Below, one piece after another: positions 33,368 through 42,900 of a stretch of 64,000 nt of DNA (position 1 is the first letter of the stretch; each line of letters starts with the position of its first letter). The stretch comes from Maritalea sp049801075. GTDB taxonomy: Bacteria; Pseudomonadota; Alphaproteobacteria; Rhizobiales; Devosiaceae. A program made the position numbers and the translations under genes. The stretch spans positions 372,001 through 436,000 of the forward strand of contig NZ_JBNAGG010000003.1 in NCBI RefSeq assembly GCF_049801075.1. The letters are read 5' to 3'. The notes under the pieces were generated by a model. It saw only the letters and a program-made list of their open reading frames with translations. It made no database searches and was not told where the DNA came from.

Positions 33368-33901
33368 ATGGATTTGAACGCAATTGGCGCGGGTAAAAAC
33401 CCACCTGAAGAAATCAATGTGGTGATTGAAGTGCCTGTTGGCGGTGAGCCAATCAAATATGAATTTGATAAAGATAGCGGCGCGATTTTTGTTGATCGCT
33501 TCTTGCACACCCCGATGCGCTATCCAGGCAATTATGGTTTTGTGCCAAACACACTTTGCGGTGATGGCGACCCGTTGGATGTGGTTGTGATGAATTCACG
33601 TCCGATTATGCCAGGTGCTGTGATCAAATGTCGTCCCATCGGCGTGTTGATTATGGAAGATGATGGCGGCATGGATGAGAAGCTGCTGGCTTTGCCCATT
33701 TCTAAGCTGACAAAATCATACGAAAACATCAAAGACATTTCGGATATGCCTGAAATTGAAGTGAACAAGGTTGAACACTTCTTCACGCACTATAAAGACC
33801 TTGAGCCTGGCAAATGGGCTAAGATCGAAGGCATTAAGGGCATCGAAGAAGCTCGCAAAGTGATCATGGACTCAGTTGAGTTGGCGAAAAAAGAAGGCTA
33901 A
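33368..33901 (+). CDS. ppa: Inorganic pyrophosphatase
   Basis: Hydrolyses pyrophosphate to phosphate and drives biosynthetic reactions forward. Family I motifs are visible: YEFDKDSGAIFVDRFLHT, then RYPGNYGFVPNTLCGDGDPLDV, which includes the DxDPxD metal-binding signature. The C terminus carries the HFFTHYKDLEPGKW block. The ATG at 33368 was chosen because GGAG lies six bases upstream and gives the usual 177-residue length. A terminator follows at 33925. Confidence 0.97.
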   Translation: MDLNAIGAGKNPPEEINVVIEVPVGGEPIKYEFDKDSGAIFVDRFLHTPMRYPGNYGFVPNTLCGDGDPLDVVVMNSRPIMPGAVIKCRPIGVLIMEDDGGMDEKLLALPISKLTKSYENIKDISDMPEIEVNKVEHFFTHYKDLEPGKWAKIEGIKGIEEARKVIMDSVELAKKEG

Positions 33902-33924
33902 TTTTTCGCGGATATGGTTTTTGG

Positions 33925-33952
33925 AAAGGCGGGCTTTGGGCTCGCCTTTTTT
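33925..33952 (+). terminator. ppa terminator
   Basis: AAAGGCG and CGCCTTT, with GC/GC pairs inside, form a stem over a TTTG-type loop, followed by six T (33947-33952). It lies 24 bases past the ppa stop. Confidence 0.9.
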
Positions 33953-33969
33953 GTTGTGGTTTTTTATGC

Positions 33970-34006
33970 GCCGCCGTCGTTCGCGGTGCTCGCTACCCCG
34001 GCATCC
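33970..34006. repeat. Dispersed repeat, partial copy C (right module only)
   Basis: Matches only the right module of copies A and B: GCCGCCGTCGTTCGC, then TGCTCGCTACCCCGGCATCC. It lies 12 bases before the start of copy B's flank. It shows that the element is modular. Confidence 0.75.
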
Positions 34007-34018
34007 AGATTCTTTTTT

Positions 34019-34146
34019 GCCGCCACCGGTCGCTCTTTTGCAGCGCTCACGCTGCGCAGGCTGGCTCCCGTCCCCGGCACCCCCGGTTTTTTACGCGCCG
34101 CCGTCGCTCGCGGTGCTCGCTACCCCGGCATCCCCGCCGATTGGTG
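34019..34146. repeat. Dispersed GC-rich intergenic repeat, copy B
   Basis: Carries the same modules in the same order as copy A (GCCGCCACCGGTCGCT, CAGGCTGGC, CCCCGGCACC, GCCGCCGTCG, CTACCCCGGCATCC, CCGCCGATTG). The central segment differs. It sits between ppa and a convergent MFS gene. Confidence 0.8.
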
Positions 34147-34191
34147 CCTTGATTTTATGCTGTGCAGGGTGCCGCAATACCCTCTCACGTC

Positions 34192-34214
34192 ATTACCGGA
34201 CTTGATCCGGTAAT
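34192..34214. repeat. Palindromic repeat 1 (ACTTGATC type)
   Basis: Arms ATTACCGGA and TCCGGTAAT, loop CTTGA. This is the widespread alphaproteobacterial 'CCGGACTTGATCCGG' intergenic palindrome. It pairs with the second copy at 34279, which lies in the opposite orientation. Confidence 0.8.
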
Positions 34215-34278
34215 CCATGTAGCGGTTTTGTTTGGCGCGGCGCTATGCATGTTGCGCACATTCGCCCACGTTGTTTGG

Positions 34279-34299
34279 ACCCCGGATCAAGTCCGGGGT
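34279..34299. repeat. Palindromic repeat 2 (inverted copy)
   Basis: Arms ACCCCGGA and TCCGGGGT, loop TCAAG, the reverse complement of the loop in repeat 1. The outer stem differs from repeat 1 but pairing is kept. The two copies could also pair with one another across 65 bases. Confidence 0.8.
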
Positions 34300-34324
34300 G
34301 ACGGCGGACGGTGAGACAAAAAAT

Positions 34325-35677
34325 CTACTTCTTTGTCACGAACAGCAATCCTAACGCCCCCAGCGCAAACAGCACGATGATTGGGGTGATGCCGATTTGT
34401 TGGGATTGGCTCCAGCTGGTCATCAGGCCAACGCTAAGCGGGGCAATGAAACTGGTGGCGCGGCCGGTTAGGGCGAAGAGGCCGAAGGCTTCGGCCACTT
34501 CTTCTTTTGGCACTTGCCGCACCAGCAGCGTGCGCGATGCGGCTTGAACTGAACCGCCTGCGGCACCGATGATTGCGCCAGCAATATAGAAGATGATCAG
34601 AGGTAGCGTACTTTCTGCCTCAAGCGGGATCACAAACAGGGCATATTGCTGGGTTGTTGAGACCACGATTAGGCAGGCTAAAATCAGCAGGATGCAACAT
34701 GTGGTGACTACGGTTTTGGGACCGAAATTTCGATCAGCGAAGGCGCCGATGGTGGCGCCGATGGCGCCTGCCAATGCAGCGATAATGCCGAAGACGCCAA
34801 TTTGAATGATGGATAGGCCCAACACGCCGCCTGCATAAATGCCGCCAAAGGCGTAAAGCCCGTTTAGGCCATCACGGTAAAACATAGAGGACAGCAGATA
34901 GGCGAAATAGCTTTTGCGCCGGGGAAGGCTTTTTAGGGTTGTCAGCAATTTGCGCAGGCCTTGCTGAACCGCATTTTTGGTGCGTTCGATTTTCGGCGTG
35001 TCTGGGGTGAACAGAAACAGCGGAATAATGAAAATCACATACCAAAGTGCCGTAAACGGGCCGGAGGCGCGATCCCCTTCATGTAGGGTTGGGTTTAGCT
35101 CTAAGATAGGGTCAAGACCAATCAGCGTTTTGCCCGTGTCAGCGGACGCTGACATAAAGGTCAGCATGACAATCAGCGTGAGAATGCCGCCGACATAACC
35201 TAAGGCCCAGCCAAAGCCAGAGAGCAGGCCCAAATCTTCATCCTTTACCAGATTGGGCATCATGGCATTGTTGAAGATGGTGGCGAATTCAAAACCGATA
35301 ATGGCGAGGAATACGCCGACGACGGCGAACAGCACGCCATTTTCGGTGCCTGGGGCGGCGAAATACATCAGCACTGAGCCGAGCACGGCAAAAATGGAAA
35401 AGAAGGCAATATAGGGTTTGCGCGGGCCTGTTGTGTCAGACATGGCGCCCAAAATGGGGGCGAGAATGGCGATAACAAAGCCGCCAAGGCCAATGGCATA
35501 GCCCCACATGGCCTGACCATCTACAGCGTTTGGGCTGAGATAGGCCGCGAAATAGGGGGCGAAAATAAAGGTTAGAATAAGCGTGTGGAAGGGTTGTGCC
35601 GCAAAGTCGAACAGCATCCAAGAAAATTGCCCGACGCGATGATGCGCCGGGCTGGATGTTTCGGTTTGGGTGGCCAT
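34325..35677 (-). CDS. MFS transporter, UMF1 / Atg22-like
   Basis: A 450-residue membrane protein with about twelve hydrophobic segments. WMLFDFAAQPFHTLILTFIFAPYF at the N terminus (described as one block near residues 20-43) is typical of the UMF1/Atg22-like branch. LGAMSDTTGPRKPYI is its loop 2-3 motif. The substrate is unknown; eukaryotic relatives export amino acids from vacuoles. The start codon shares one base with the stop of the glutamate dehydrogenase gene, so the two are co-transcribed. Amino-acid movement would fit this setting. Confidence 0.85.
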   Translation of the reverse strand: MATQTETSSPAHHRVGQFSWMLFDFAAQPFHTLILTFIFAPYFAAYLSPNAVDGQAMWGYAIGLGGFVIAILAPILGAMSDTTGPRKPYIAFFSIFAVLGSVLMYFAAPGTENGVLFAVVGVFLAIIGFEFATIFNNAMMPNLVKDEDLGLLSGFGWALGYVGGILTLIVMLTFMSASADTGKTLIGLDPILELNPTLHEGDRASGPFTALWYVIFIIPLFLFTPDTPKIERTKNAVQQGLRKLLTTLKSLPRRKSYFAYLLSSMFYRDGLNGLYAFGGIYAGGVLGLSIIQIGVFGIIAALAGAIGATIGAFADRNFGPKTVVTTCCILLILACLIVVSTTQQYALFVIPLEAESTLPLIIFYIAGAIIGAAGGSVQAASRTLLVRQVPKEEVAEAFGLFALTGRATSFIAPLSVGLMTSWSQSQQIGITPIIVLFALGALGLLFVTKK

Positions 35678-38600
35678 TAATTGCCCTTTGCTAAATCGGA
35701 CAAGAGGCCCGCGGCCACCGAGAGCTTGGAGACGCCCAAGGTGGTGTCGGTGATGTTTTCCACCATTTCGCGGGTGCGCGAAATATCAGCAGAACGGGCA
35801 TTGTTCCAATCGGCAAAGGCCTTTTGCACATCATTTGCATCGAAGGCCAGCACGTCCAATGTGATGTCGCGCTGGGCGCGGATCAGGTTGGTCATGGCCC
35901 GGTCAAGCGCCATCCGGTCATAATAATCGTGCACTTCGATGGTGTTAACCTGCTCTGTGATGCGCCCCAGTTTGAAGTTTTCCAAAATGGCGAAATAGGC
36001 GCGGGTTGCGTTTTCAACGCTGGTTTCGGCCCGTTCGGCAATCAAGACAATTTCGGTCGAAAGGGTAAGCGCGGAAAGTTGTGCCACACGCTTGGCCAAA
36101 GTTTGCGGAGCGCCGCCTTTGACGAAGCTTTCGGTTTGCTCCTCAACGCTTTGCTTTACGAACGCTGGCAGAATTTCATCCAGCATACCCCGGATTGTGT
36201 TGATGCCAGTGCCATAACGTTCGACCACTTTTGAGATGCCATCATCCAAATTGACGTTTCGGATGAACCATGCCGATTGCTGCAGCAAGAGCGCCCGCAA
36301 TTCGTCATAAAGTGCCAATTGAGTTTGGCCGGACATCTTGTTGTCCAACTCATCGATGGCGGCATTCATATCGGTTAGGCCAAAGCTGTCGCGCGCAGCA
36401 GCATAGGCAGCAGCCACTTGTGCCGGATCGGCACCTGTGGAAGATGCGATGCGGTGCACAAAATCTGGCCCGCCACGGTTGATCATGGCGTTTGATAGCA
36501 CAGTGGCAATCACCTCGCGCCGCAGGCGGTGGTTGGTGATCGTGTCCGGGTGAACTGTCGTGAGCTGTTCTGGGAAATAACGGAACAGTTCTTTGCCCAA
36601 ATATGGATCATCGGGCACATCAGATTCCAACAATTTGGCGTAAAGCGTGTTTTTGGCGTAGGCCAAAATCACCGCCAATTCCGGACGTGTCATGCCGCGA
36701 TTATGGGTTTCACGCTCCATCAAATCCACATGCTTGGGCAAATATTCAACCTTACGGTTCAATTGGCCTGCCGCTTCGAGCGATTTGATGAAGTCAGCAT
36801 GGTAAGGCAAATCTGCCACATTGCGCCGTTCGGCCAATGAGATGGCCAAGGTCTGCAAATAGTTGTTGCGCAAGCACAATTCAGCCACTTCGTCAGTCAT
36901 CTCCGCCAAGAAGCTGTTGCGTTGCGGCATATCCATTTGCCCATCGCGCACCAAGCTGCCCAAAGCAATTTTAATGTTCACTTCCAAGTCAGATGAGTTT
37001 ACGCCAGCCGAGTTGTCGATGGCATCTGTGTTGATGCGGCCACCATGTTGGGCGAATTCGACCCGGCCCAGTTGGGTGATGCCCAAATTGGCCCCTTCGC
37101 CAATCACTTTGGCGCCAACTTCACTGCCGGTGATGCGGATTGCATCATTGGCGCGGTCACCTGCGTGGGCATTGCTTTCTGTGGAGGCGCGGACATAAGT
37201 GCCAATGCCGCCAAACCATAAAAGATCTGCTTTGGCTTTCAGGATGGCCAGCATCAACTCATTCGGGCTGAGTTGATCTTCTTCAATGCCCAAAGCCCCT
37301 TTTGCTTCTGCAGAAAGTGCGATGGATTTTGATGAACGCGGATAAATGCCGCCACCAGCCGAGAGTTTGGTCTGATCATAATCTTGCCAAGAGGATCGAC
37401 CCATTTCAAACAGGCGCTTACGTTCCTCAAAAGACGTGGCAGGATCTGGGTTTGGATCGATAAAGATATCGCGGTGATCGAAGGCGGCGATCAATTTGGT
37501 TTGGCGCGACAAAAGCATACCGTTGCCGAAAACGTCGCCGGACATATCACCCACGCCCACAGCGGTGAACGGGACAGACTGAATGTCATGGTCCATTTCG
37601 CGGAAATGGCGTTTCACCGCTTCCCAACCGCCGCGAGCTGTGATGCCCATTTTCTTGTGGTCATACCCCACCGAGCCGCCAGACGCGAAGGCATCGCTGA
37701 GCCAGAAATTGCGCTCGTCAGAAATGGCGTTGGCCGTATCTGAGAAGGTTGCTGTGCCCTTGTCGGCAGCCACCACCAAATATGGATCGTCGCCATCGAG
37801 CCGGTTCACATTTTCTGGTGGGATGATTTCATCCACGTCCAGATTGTCCGTGATGTCGAGCAATGAGCCGATAAAGATTTTATAGCTGGCAGTGCCTTCG
37901 GCCATAAATTCTTCCCGTGTTGGGTTGGCCGGCATTTGCTTTGGTACAAAGCCGCCTTTCGCGCCCACCGGCACGATCACCGCGTTTTTCACCATTTGCG
38001 CTTTGACTAAGCCCAACACTTCGGTGCGGAAATCTTCTGGTCGGTCGGACCAACGCAGGCCGCCCCGGGCGATCATGCCGCCGCGCAAATGCACGCCTTC
38101 AACCCGTGGGCTATAGACGAAGATTTCGCGGAATGGACGTGGATCAGGTAGGCCTTTGACTTTGGATGCGTCAAATTTGATGGCGAGTGCCGGACGCCGT
38201 TGCCCATTTGGGCGTTGGAAGAAATTGGTGCGCAAGCTTGAGTCCACCAAGTTCACGAAGCGGCGGAAGATGGTGTCATCATCCAAGCTGGTGATTTGAT
38301 CTAACGTCTGCTTGATGGTTTCGCGGGCGTTTTGTTCGACAAGTTGCGCGTCGCCATTGAAGTTCGGGTTGTGGCGTGCGTGGAACAGATCAACAATCGC
38401 CTTGGCTGTTAGCGGATGCTTGGACAGTGTTTCCCACATATAGCGCTGGGAGTAGGTGATGTCGGCCTGTTTCAAATAGCGCGATAAGGCTCGGATGATG
38501 GCGATATTGTCCCATGACATGGCCGCGAAAAGCGCCAACCGGTTATAACCATCATTCTCCGCCTCTTTGTACCAAACGGCCTTGATGGCGCGCTCGATCA

Positions 38601-40434
38601 CGTCGGAGATTTCGGTGAGGTCGCCCTCAAAATCGTGAACCTTGAGGGTCATATCGTGGAGCACGCGCTCATCTTCGTCCTCAGGCGTTACGGTATATGT
38701 CCGTTCATTGACAACGCTGAACCCAAAATTCTCCAGCAAAGGAACACGGGCGCTCAATGGAATGGCGGTGGAGCGGTGATAAAGCTTGAGTGAATAGGCA
38801 TTTTCGCGGCGGGCGTGTTTGTCCAACCGCACGCCAACTTTGATGTCATCATCAAGCTGTTTGAAATGCTCAATATCCACCAGCGCTTCAGCATGCGGAT
38901 ATTTTTCTTGATAGGCATTGGTGAAAGCATTCACATAGTTGGCGATCGACCGTGGGTCATCCGCCATTGAGGCCAACCAATCCCCGTAAGACCGGGTGAG
39001 ATTGGTGATGTGCTCTTCCAACTCATCCCGATCTGGCTGCGGGGTTTTCCCGCCATTGCGGCCAAGGATAAAGTGAACAGATGCCAGTTCGCCTTCAGGG
39101 AAATTTGGATAGAAGGCAGAAACTCGAGCATCGTATTTTTCGGCCAGATATTCGCCTACCTGCTTACGGATATGCGAGTTATATTTATCCCGCGCCATAA
39201 ACAGCAGTACCGACACAAAGTTGTCGAACGGGTCGATGCGCGGCAAAACCCGCACGCGCGGCCGGTCTGCCAGTTCTGAAATGGTGGTGGCAAACTCATA
39301 GAGCAGCTTTTCGTCGATTTGGAACAATTCCTCACGCGGATAATTGTCCAAAGCGTTCATCAAGGCTTTGCCTGAGTGGGAATTTGGCGAGTGGCCAGAG
39401 CGCTGCATCACATGCATCACCTTGCGGCGCAAAAGCGGCACGGATGTGTGTGGCGTGGCCAAAGACATGGAGGTGAACAGGCCCAAAATCCGAAGTTCGC
39501 CAGATAGGTTGCCATCTTCATCAAACAGTTTGACGCCGACATAATCCATATGCACCCGACGGTGCACCACAGATTTGATGTTGGCTTTGGTGACCATCAA
39601 AGGATCGGACATTTGCAAAAACGCCACGTGCTGATCGGTCATTTCCACATAGTCTGACCCGTGACGCAGAAAATATAAGTCTGGGTCTTTCAAAATGCCC
39701 AAACCGCTTTCAGGCAACGGTTCTAGATGTGGCGTGCCATTTTGATCTTGCAGGCGATATTCCCGCATCCCCAAAAAGGTAAAGTTATGGTCTGCGAGCC
39801 AGCCCAAAAAATGCATGCTTTCGGCCAGCACGGCTTCTTCGATTTTTGGCGGATGGTCGCGATAGCGGCGCACGGTTTCGCCAAGTTTTTCCAGCATGGG
39901 CCGCCAACCATTTACGGCATGGCGCGCTTGGGTGAGGGCGCTATCTAGCTCTTCCACCAACACTTGCTGATTGTTGGCGCTGAGACCTGGGCGATAATGC
40001 ACATGCAAAAGGCTTTCCTTTTGCACGCCATCTTCAAAATTTTCGAGAACTTCGATGCCCTCATCAGTTTTGCGCACAGGCAAAATCGGGTGGGCAAAAA
40101 GGATGATGTCGGCACCGGATGCGCGAATGGCGGCAAGGCCGCTATCGACGATAAAGGGCATATCTTCATTAAACACATCAACGATGTGGTCGCGATGTGC
40201 ATCCTCAGGGGCCCAATTGGAGATGTGGTGTCCGTTTGTGGTGCGTTGTCCCAAATGGTCATAGGCGCGGATGGCGGCGTCTAGGAGTTCAGACAAATCT
40301 TTGTTCTTTAGATCGCCATCGTCGATCGAGTTCACCAGGTGGCCAAGAAAGTTCAAAAAGCTTTGATCGCTGAGACTTCTGGATTTTGCAAGTTCGATGA
40401 GCTGAGACTTGTAAGCGCTCGTGGCCTGCGCCAT
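35677..40434 (-). CDS. gdhB: NAD-specific glutamate dehydrogenase, large type
   Basis: A 1585-residue NAD-dependent glutamate dehydrogenase of the large (about 180 kDa) class that oxidises glutamate to 2-oxoglutarate and ammonia. The N-terminal thousand-residue half contains ACT-like regulatory regions. The catalytic core has RGGLRWSDRPEDFRTEVLGL near residue 765, VPVGAKGGFVPKQMP with the catalytic lysine, and FGGIGTYVRA. VIGEGANLGITQLGR forms part of the NAD domain. No frameshift is seen over the entire length. It feeds the TCA cycle, whose other enzymes are encoded further right. The symbol is tentative. Confidence 0.95.
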   Translation of the reverse strand: MAQATSAYKSQLIELAKSRSLSDQSFLNFLGHLVNSIDDGDLKNKDLSELLDAAIRAYDHLGQRTTNGHHISNWAPEDAHRDHIVDVFNEDMPFIVDSGLAAIRASGADIILFAHPILPVRKTDEGIEVLENFEDGVQKESLLHVHYRPGLSANNQQVLVEELDSALTQARHAVNGWRPMLEKLGETVRRYRDHPPKIEEAVLAESMHFLGWLADHNFTFLGMREYRLQDQNGTPHLEPLPESGLGILKDPDLYFLRHGSDYVEMTDQHVAFLQMSDPLMVTKANIKSVVHRRVHMDYVGVKLFDEDGNLSGELRILGLFTSMSLATPHTSVPLLRRKVMHVMQRSGHSPNSHSGKALMNALDNYPREELFQIDEKLLYEFATTISELADRPRVRVLPRIDPFDNFVSVLLFMARDKYNSHIRKQVGEYLAEKYDARVSAFYPNFPEGELASVHFILGRNGGKTPQPDRDELEEHITNLTRSYGDWLASMADDPRSIANYVNAFTNAYQEKYPHAEALVDIEHFKQLDDDIKVGVRLDKHARRENAYSLKLYHRSTAIPLSARVPLLENFGFSVVNERTYTVTPEDEDERVLHDMTLKVHDFEGDLTEISDVIERAIKAVWYKEAENDGYNRLALFAAMSWDNIAIIRALSRYLKQADITYSQRYMWETLSKHPLTAKAIVDLFHARHNPNFNGDAQLVEQNARETIKQTLDQITSLDDDTIFRRFVNLVDSSLRTNFFQRPNGQRRPALAIKFDASKVKGLPDPRPFREIFVYSPRVEGVHLRGGMIARGGLRWSDRPEDFRTEVLGLVKAQMVKNAVIVPVGAKGGFVPKQMPANPTREEFMAEGTASYKIFIGSLLDITDNLDVDEIIPPENVNRLDGDDPYLVVAADKGTATFSDTANAISDERNFWLSDAFASGGSVGYDHKKMGITARGGWEAVKRHFREMDHDIQSVPFTAVGVGDMSGDVFGNGMLLSRQTKLIAAFDHRDIFIDPNPDPATSFEERKRLFEMGRSSWQDYDQTKLSAGGGIYPRSSKSIALSAEAKGALGIEEDQLSPNELMLAILKAKADLLWFGGIGTYVRASTESNAHAGDRANDAIRITGSEVGAKVIGEGANLGITQLGRVEFAQHGGRINTDAIDNSAGVNSSDLEVNIKIALGSLVRDGQMDMPQRNSFLAEMTDEVAELCLRNNYLQTLAISLAERRNVADLPYHADFIKSLEAAGQLNRKVEYLPKHVDLMERETHNRGMTRPELAVILAYAKNTLYAKLLESDVPDDPYLGKELFRYFPEQLTTVHPDTITNHRLRREVIATVLSNAMINRGGPDFVHRIASSTGADPAQVAAAYAAARDSFGLTDMNAAIDELDNKMSGQTQLALYDELRALLLQQSAWFIRNVNLDDGISKVVERYGTGINTIRGMLDEILPAFVKQSVEEQTESFVKGGAPQTLAKRVAQLSALTLSTEIVLIAERAETSVENATRAYFAILENFKLGRITEQVNTIEVHDYYDRMALDRAMTNLIRAQRDITLDVLAFDANDVQKAFADWNNARSADISRTREMVENITDTTLGVSKLSVAAGLLSDLAKGN

Positions 40435-40656
40435 TTGGGTATCCCCTTTTTGATTTTAATTATGTTGAGTTTAAACAGGGATAGTAAAGAAAGTCAGTAG
40501 TCTTTTTGGGTGGGTTCCACGTTAAATTTTCACGCCAATTCCATACCTTTAGCCCGTCTCTGGTGGACGATTATGCCCTGATCGTGACTTGACCGCGCTT
40601 TGCGCTGGTTTTAGAACGACTTTAATCAGGCAATTTTGAATGGAAGACTGCATAAA

Positions 40657-42060
40657 ATGGGCAATCCACGTACGCTTTATGACAAGATTTGGGACGATCA
40701 CTTGGTGACCAATAATGAAGATGGCACAAGCCTTCTTTATATTGATCGTCACCTTGTGCATGAGGTGACAAGCCCACAAGCGTTTGAAGGCCTGCGTTTG
40801 GCTGGCCGCAAAGTGCGGGCGCCGCAACGTACATTGGCGGTTGTGGACCACAATGTGCCCACCACCGATCGCTCGCAGGGCATTGATGACCCAGACAGCA
40901 AAATCCAAGTAGATACATTGGCGAAAAACGCTGCTGACTTCGAAGTTGAATATTTCGATGAGTTGGATAAACGCCAAGGCGTTGTGCATATTGTTGGCCC
41001 AGAGCAAGGCTTCACCCTGCCGGGCATGACCATTGTGTGCGGCGACAGCCACACGTCAACCCATGGTGCATTTGGCGCATTGGCGCACGGCATCGGCACA
41101 TCAGAAGTTGAGCATGTGTTGGCAACGCAAACTTTGATCCAGTCTAAAGCCAAAAATATGCGCGTGACTGTGAATGGCAAACTGCCAGAAGGCGTGACCG
41201 CGAAAGATATCGTTTTGGCGATTATCGGCGAAATTGGCACAGCCGGGGGCACCGGCCATGTGATTGAATATGCAGGCGAAGCCATTCAAGAGCTTTCCAT
41301 GGAAGGCCGGATGACGGTTTGTAACATGTCCATCGAAGCGGGTGCACGCGCTGGCTTGATTGCGCCTGACCAAAAGACATTTGATTATATTGAAGGTCGT
41401 CCTCGTGCGCCGAAAGGCGAAGCGTTTGATATGGCGAAAGCCTATTGGCAAACATTGCACACGGATGAAGGCGCAAAGTTTGACAAGGAAATCACCCTTG
41501 ATGCGTCTGACTTACCACCAATCGTGACGTGGGGCTCAAGCCCTGAAGATGTGGTTTCGGTCAATGGCTTGGTGCCAAACCCTGACGATATTGAAAATGA
41601 AAACACACGCGCTTCAAAATGGCGTGCGTTGGAATATATGGGCCTGAAGCCAGGCACCAAAATCACTGACATTACGATTGATCGCGTGTTTATCGGGTCT
41701 TGCACCAATGGCCGGATTGAAGATTTCCGCGCAGCGGCGGACGTGCTGAAAGGCAAGAAAGTTGCAGACGGCGTGAATGTGATGATCGTGCCGGGTTCTG
41801 GCTTGGTGAAAGCACAGGCGGAAGAAGAAGGTTTGGACAAAATCTTCATCGAAGCGGGTTGTGAGTGGCGTGAGCCGGGCTGCTCCATGTGCTTGGCGAT
41901 GAATGCGGATAAGTTGAAGCCGGAAGAGCGTTGCGCTTCAACTTCAAACCGCAACTTTGAAGGCCGTCAGGGCTTTAAAGGCAGGACGCACCTTGTGTCA
42001 CCCTCTATGGCTGCAGCCGCTGCGGTCGCTGGTCGTTTTGTGGATGTGCGTGATATCTAA
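40657..42060 (+). CDS. leuC: 3-isopropylmalate dehydratase large subunit
   Basis: With LeuD, isomerises 2-isopropylmalate to 3-isopropylmalate in leucine synthesis. It is an aconitase-type [4Fe-4S] enzyme. The three cluster cysteines are in FIGSCTNGRIEDF and in EPGCSMCLAMN. GDSHTSTHGAFGALAHGIGT is also diagnostic. The ATG at 40657 (MGNPRTLYDKIW) gives 467 residues, the usual length, with GGAAG upstream. A TTG seven codons earlier is unlikely. leuD is 3 kb downstream with unrelated genes in between. Confidence 0.97.
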   Translation: MGNPRTLYDKIWDDHLVTNNEDGTSLLYIDRHLVHEVTSPQAFEGLRLAGRKVRAPQRTLAVVDHNVPTTDRSQGIDDPDSKIQVDTLAKNAADFEVEYFDELDKRQGVVHIVGPEQGFTLPGMTIVCGDSHTSTHGAFGALAHGIGTSEVEHVLATQTLIQSKAKNMRVTVNGKLPEGVTAKDIVLAIIGEIGTAGGTGHVIEYAGEAIQELSMEGRMTVCNMSIEAGARAGLIAPDQKTFDYIEGRPRAPKGEAFDMAKAYWQTLHTDEGAKFDKEITLDASDLPPIVTWGSSPEDVVSVNGLVPNPDDIENENTRASKWRALEYMGLKPGTKITDITIDRVFIGSCTNGRIEDFRAAADVLKGKKVADGVNVMIVPGSGLVKAQAEEEGLDKIFIEAGCEWREPGCSMCLAMNADKLKPEERCASTSNRNFEGRQGFKGRTHLVSPSMAAAAAVAGRFVDVRDI

Positions 42061-42088
42061 GCGCGCCACTTCAGCAAAGATTTGATGG

Positions 42089-42120
42089 AAGCCCCTTGCA
42101 TTTGCGAGGGGCTTTTATTT
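42089..42120 (+). terminator. leuC terminator
   Basis: AAGCCCCTTGC and GCGAGGGGCTT form an 11-bp stem with an ATTT loop and the tail TTTTATTTTG, 28 bases after the leuC stop. The tail reaches the 3' end of the convergent gene. Confidence 0.92.
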
Positions 42121-42897
42121 TGAGATGAGGGTGGCCAATTTGTAGGATTTGGCTTCGTCCGCGGTGAAGTAATAGAGCCGCTGAGGCGGTGTTTCGAGTG
42201 CGTGCACCCACATTGCGCCATCGACGCCCATATCATCAAAATGCTTTGTGATCCGCGCGGTGATGGACTGAGCATCGGACATGGCTTGCGCCGAATTGCG
42301 ATTGGCGTTTGGATCGTTGGCAGGGACGTAGATTTGATGCACACCGACATTGGCGCGTTGGTGCATGTCGCGCTTAACCCCAGCCGCAAAGATGAGCGGG
42401 CAGGAGGAGGCGCAATAGCCGCCTGCTGGCACACGCACATTAAGGTCAAGCTCGCGCACCAGTTTTGCTAAGGCCAAAGCATCATCAACGGACCCGCCGG
42501 GGGAGTTGATTTCAACCCATTCCACATATTCAGCAATGCGTTTGAGTTCAGGCCCTAGCCGGGCAAAAGAGCCAACATCAATGGCACCTTCAAGCGAGAG
42601 CATTTTGCCAGATTCCAATGTGGCGGTCAGTGGCTGTTGTAGGGTTTCGCGGGGAAGTTCCACCCGCTCATTAGGGGCAAATTGCGGGGCATTTGGGTTA
42701 ATTTCAGGCCGATCCACCGAAGGCAAAATAGGCGTGTCGCCCTGCTGCGGATTGTAGGGTGCGTCAGATTGCTGGTTGTAAAGCTGATCAAAGTCGAGCC
42801 ACAGAATGATTGCCGTTGCGAACAATAACACGAAAAAGACCACCCGCATTAAGCGGCCATCATCAAGCCAAATCCGCATTTTGGTGCTGCTGTTCAT
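42115..42897 (-). CDS. Periplasmic ClpP/crotonase-fold protein (COG3904-like)
   Basis: A 260-residue protein with one N-terminal membrane anchor (about 18-37), a proline- and asparagine-rich linker, and a ClpP-like serine protease fold. WVEINSPGGSVDDALALA carries the oxyanion glycines. GGYCASSCPLIFAAG holds the candidate nucleophile serine, and RANVGVHQIY the candidate histidine. This group of anchored periplasmic proteins is not well characterised. It lies three bases after the membrane protein gene upstream and is probably co-transcribed with it. Confidence 0.75.
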   Translation of the reverse strand: MNSSTKMRIWLDDGRLMRVVFFVLLFATAIILWLDFDQLYNQQSDAPYNPQQGDTPILPSVDRPEINPNAPQFAPNERVELPRETLQQPLTATLESGKMLSLEGAIDVGSFARLGPELKRIAEYVEWVEINSPGGSVDDALALAKLVRELDLNVRVPAGGYCASSCPLIFAAGVKRDMHQRANVGVHQIYVPANDPNANRNSAQAMSDAQSITARITKHFDDMGVDGAMWVHALETPPQRLYYFTADEAKSYKLATLISK

Positions 42898-42900
42898 CGA

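Noticed and set aside
33876..34213. Two ORFs of about 100 codons after ppa
   Set aside because: They begin in ppa or its terminator and are made of repeat copies B and C, so they are not credible genes.
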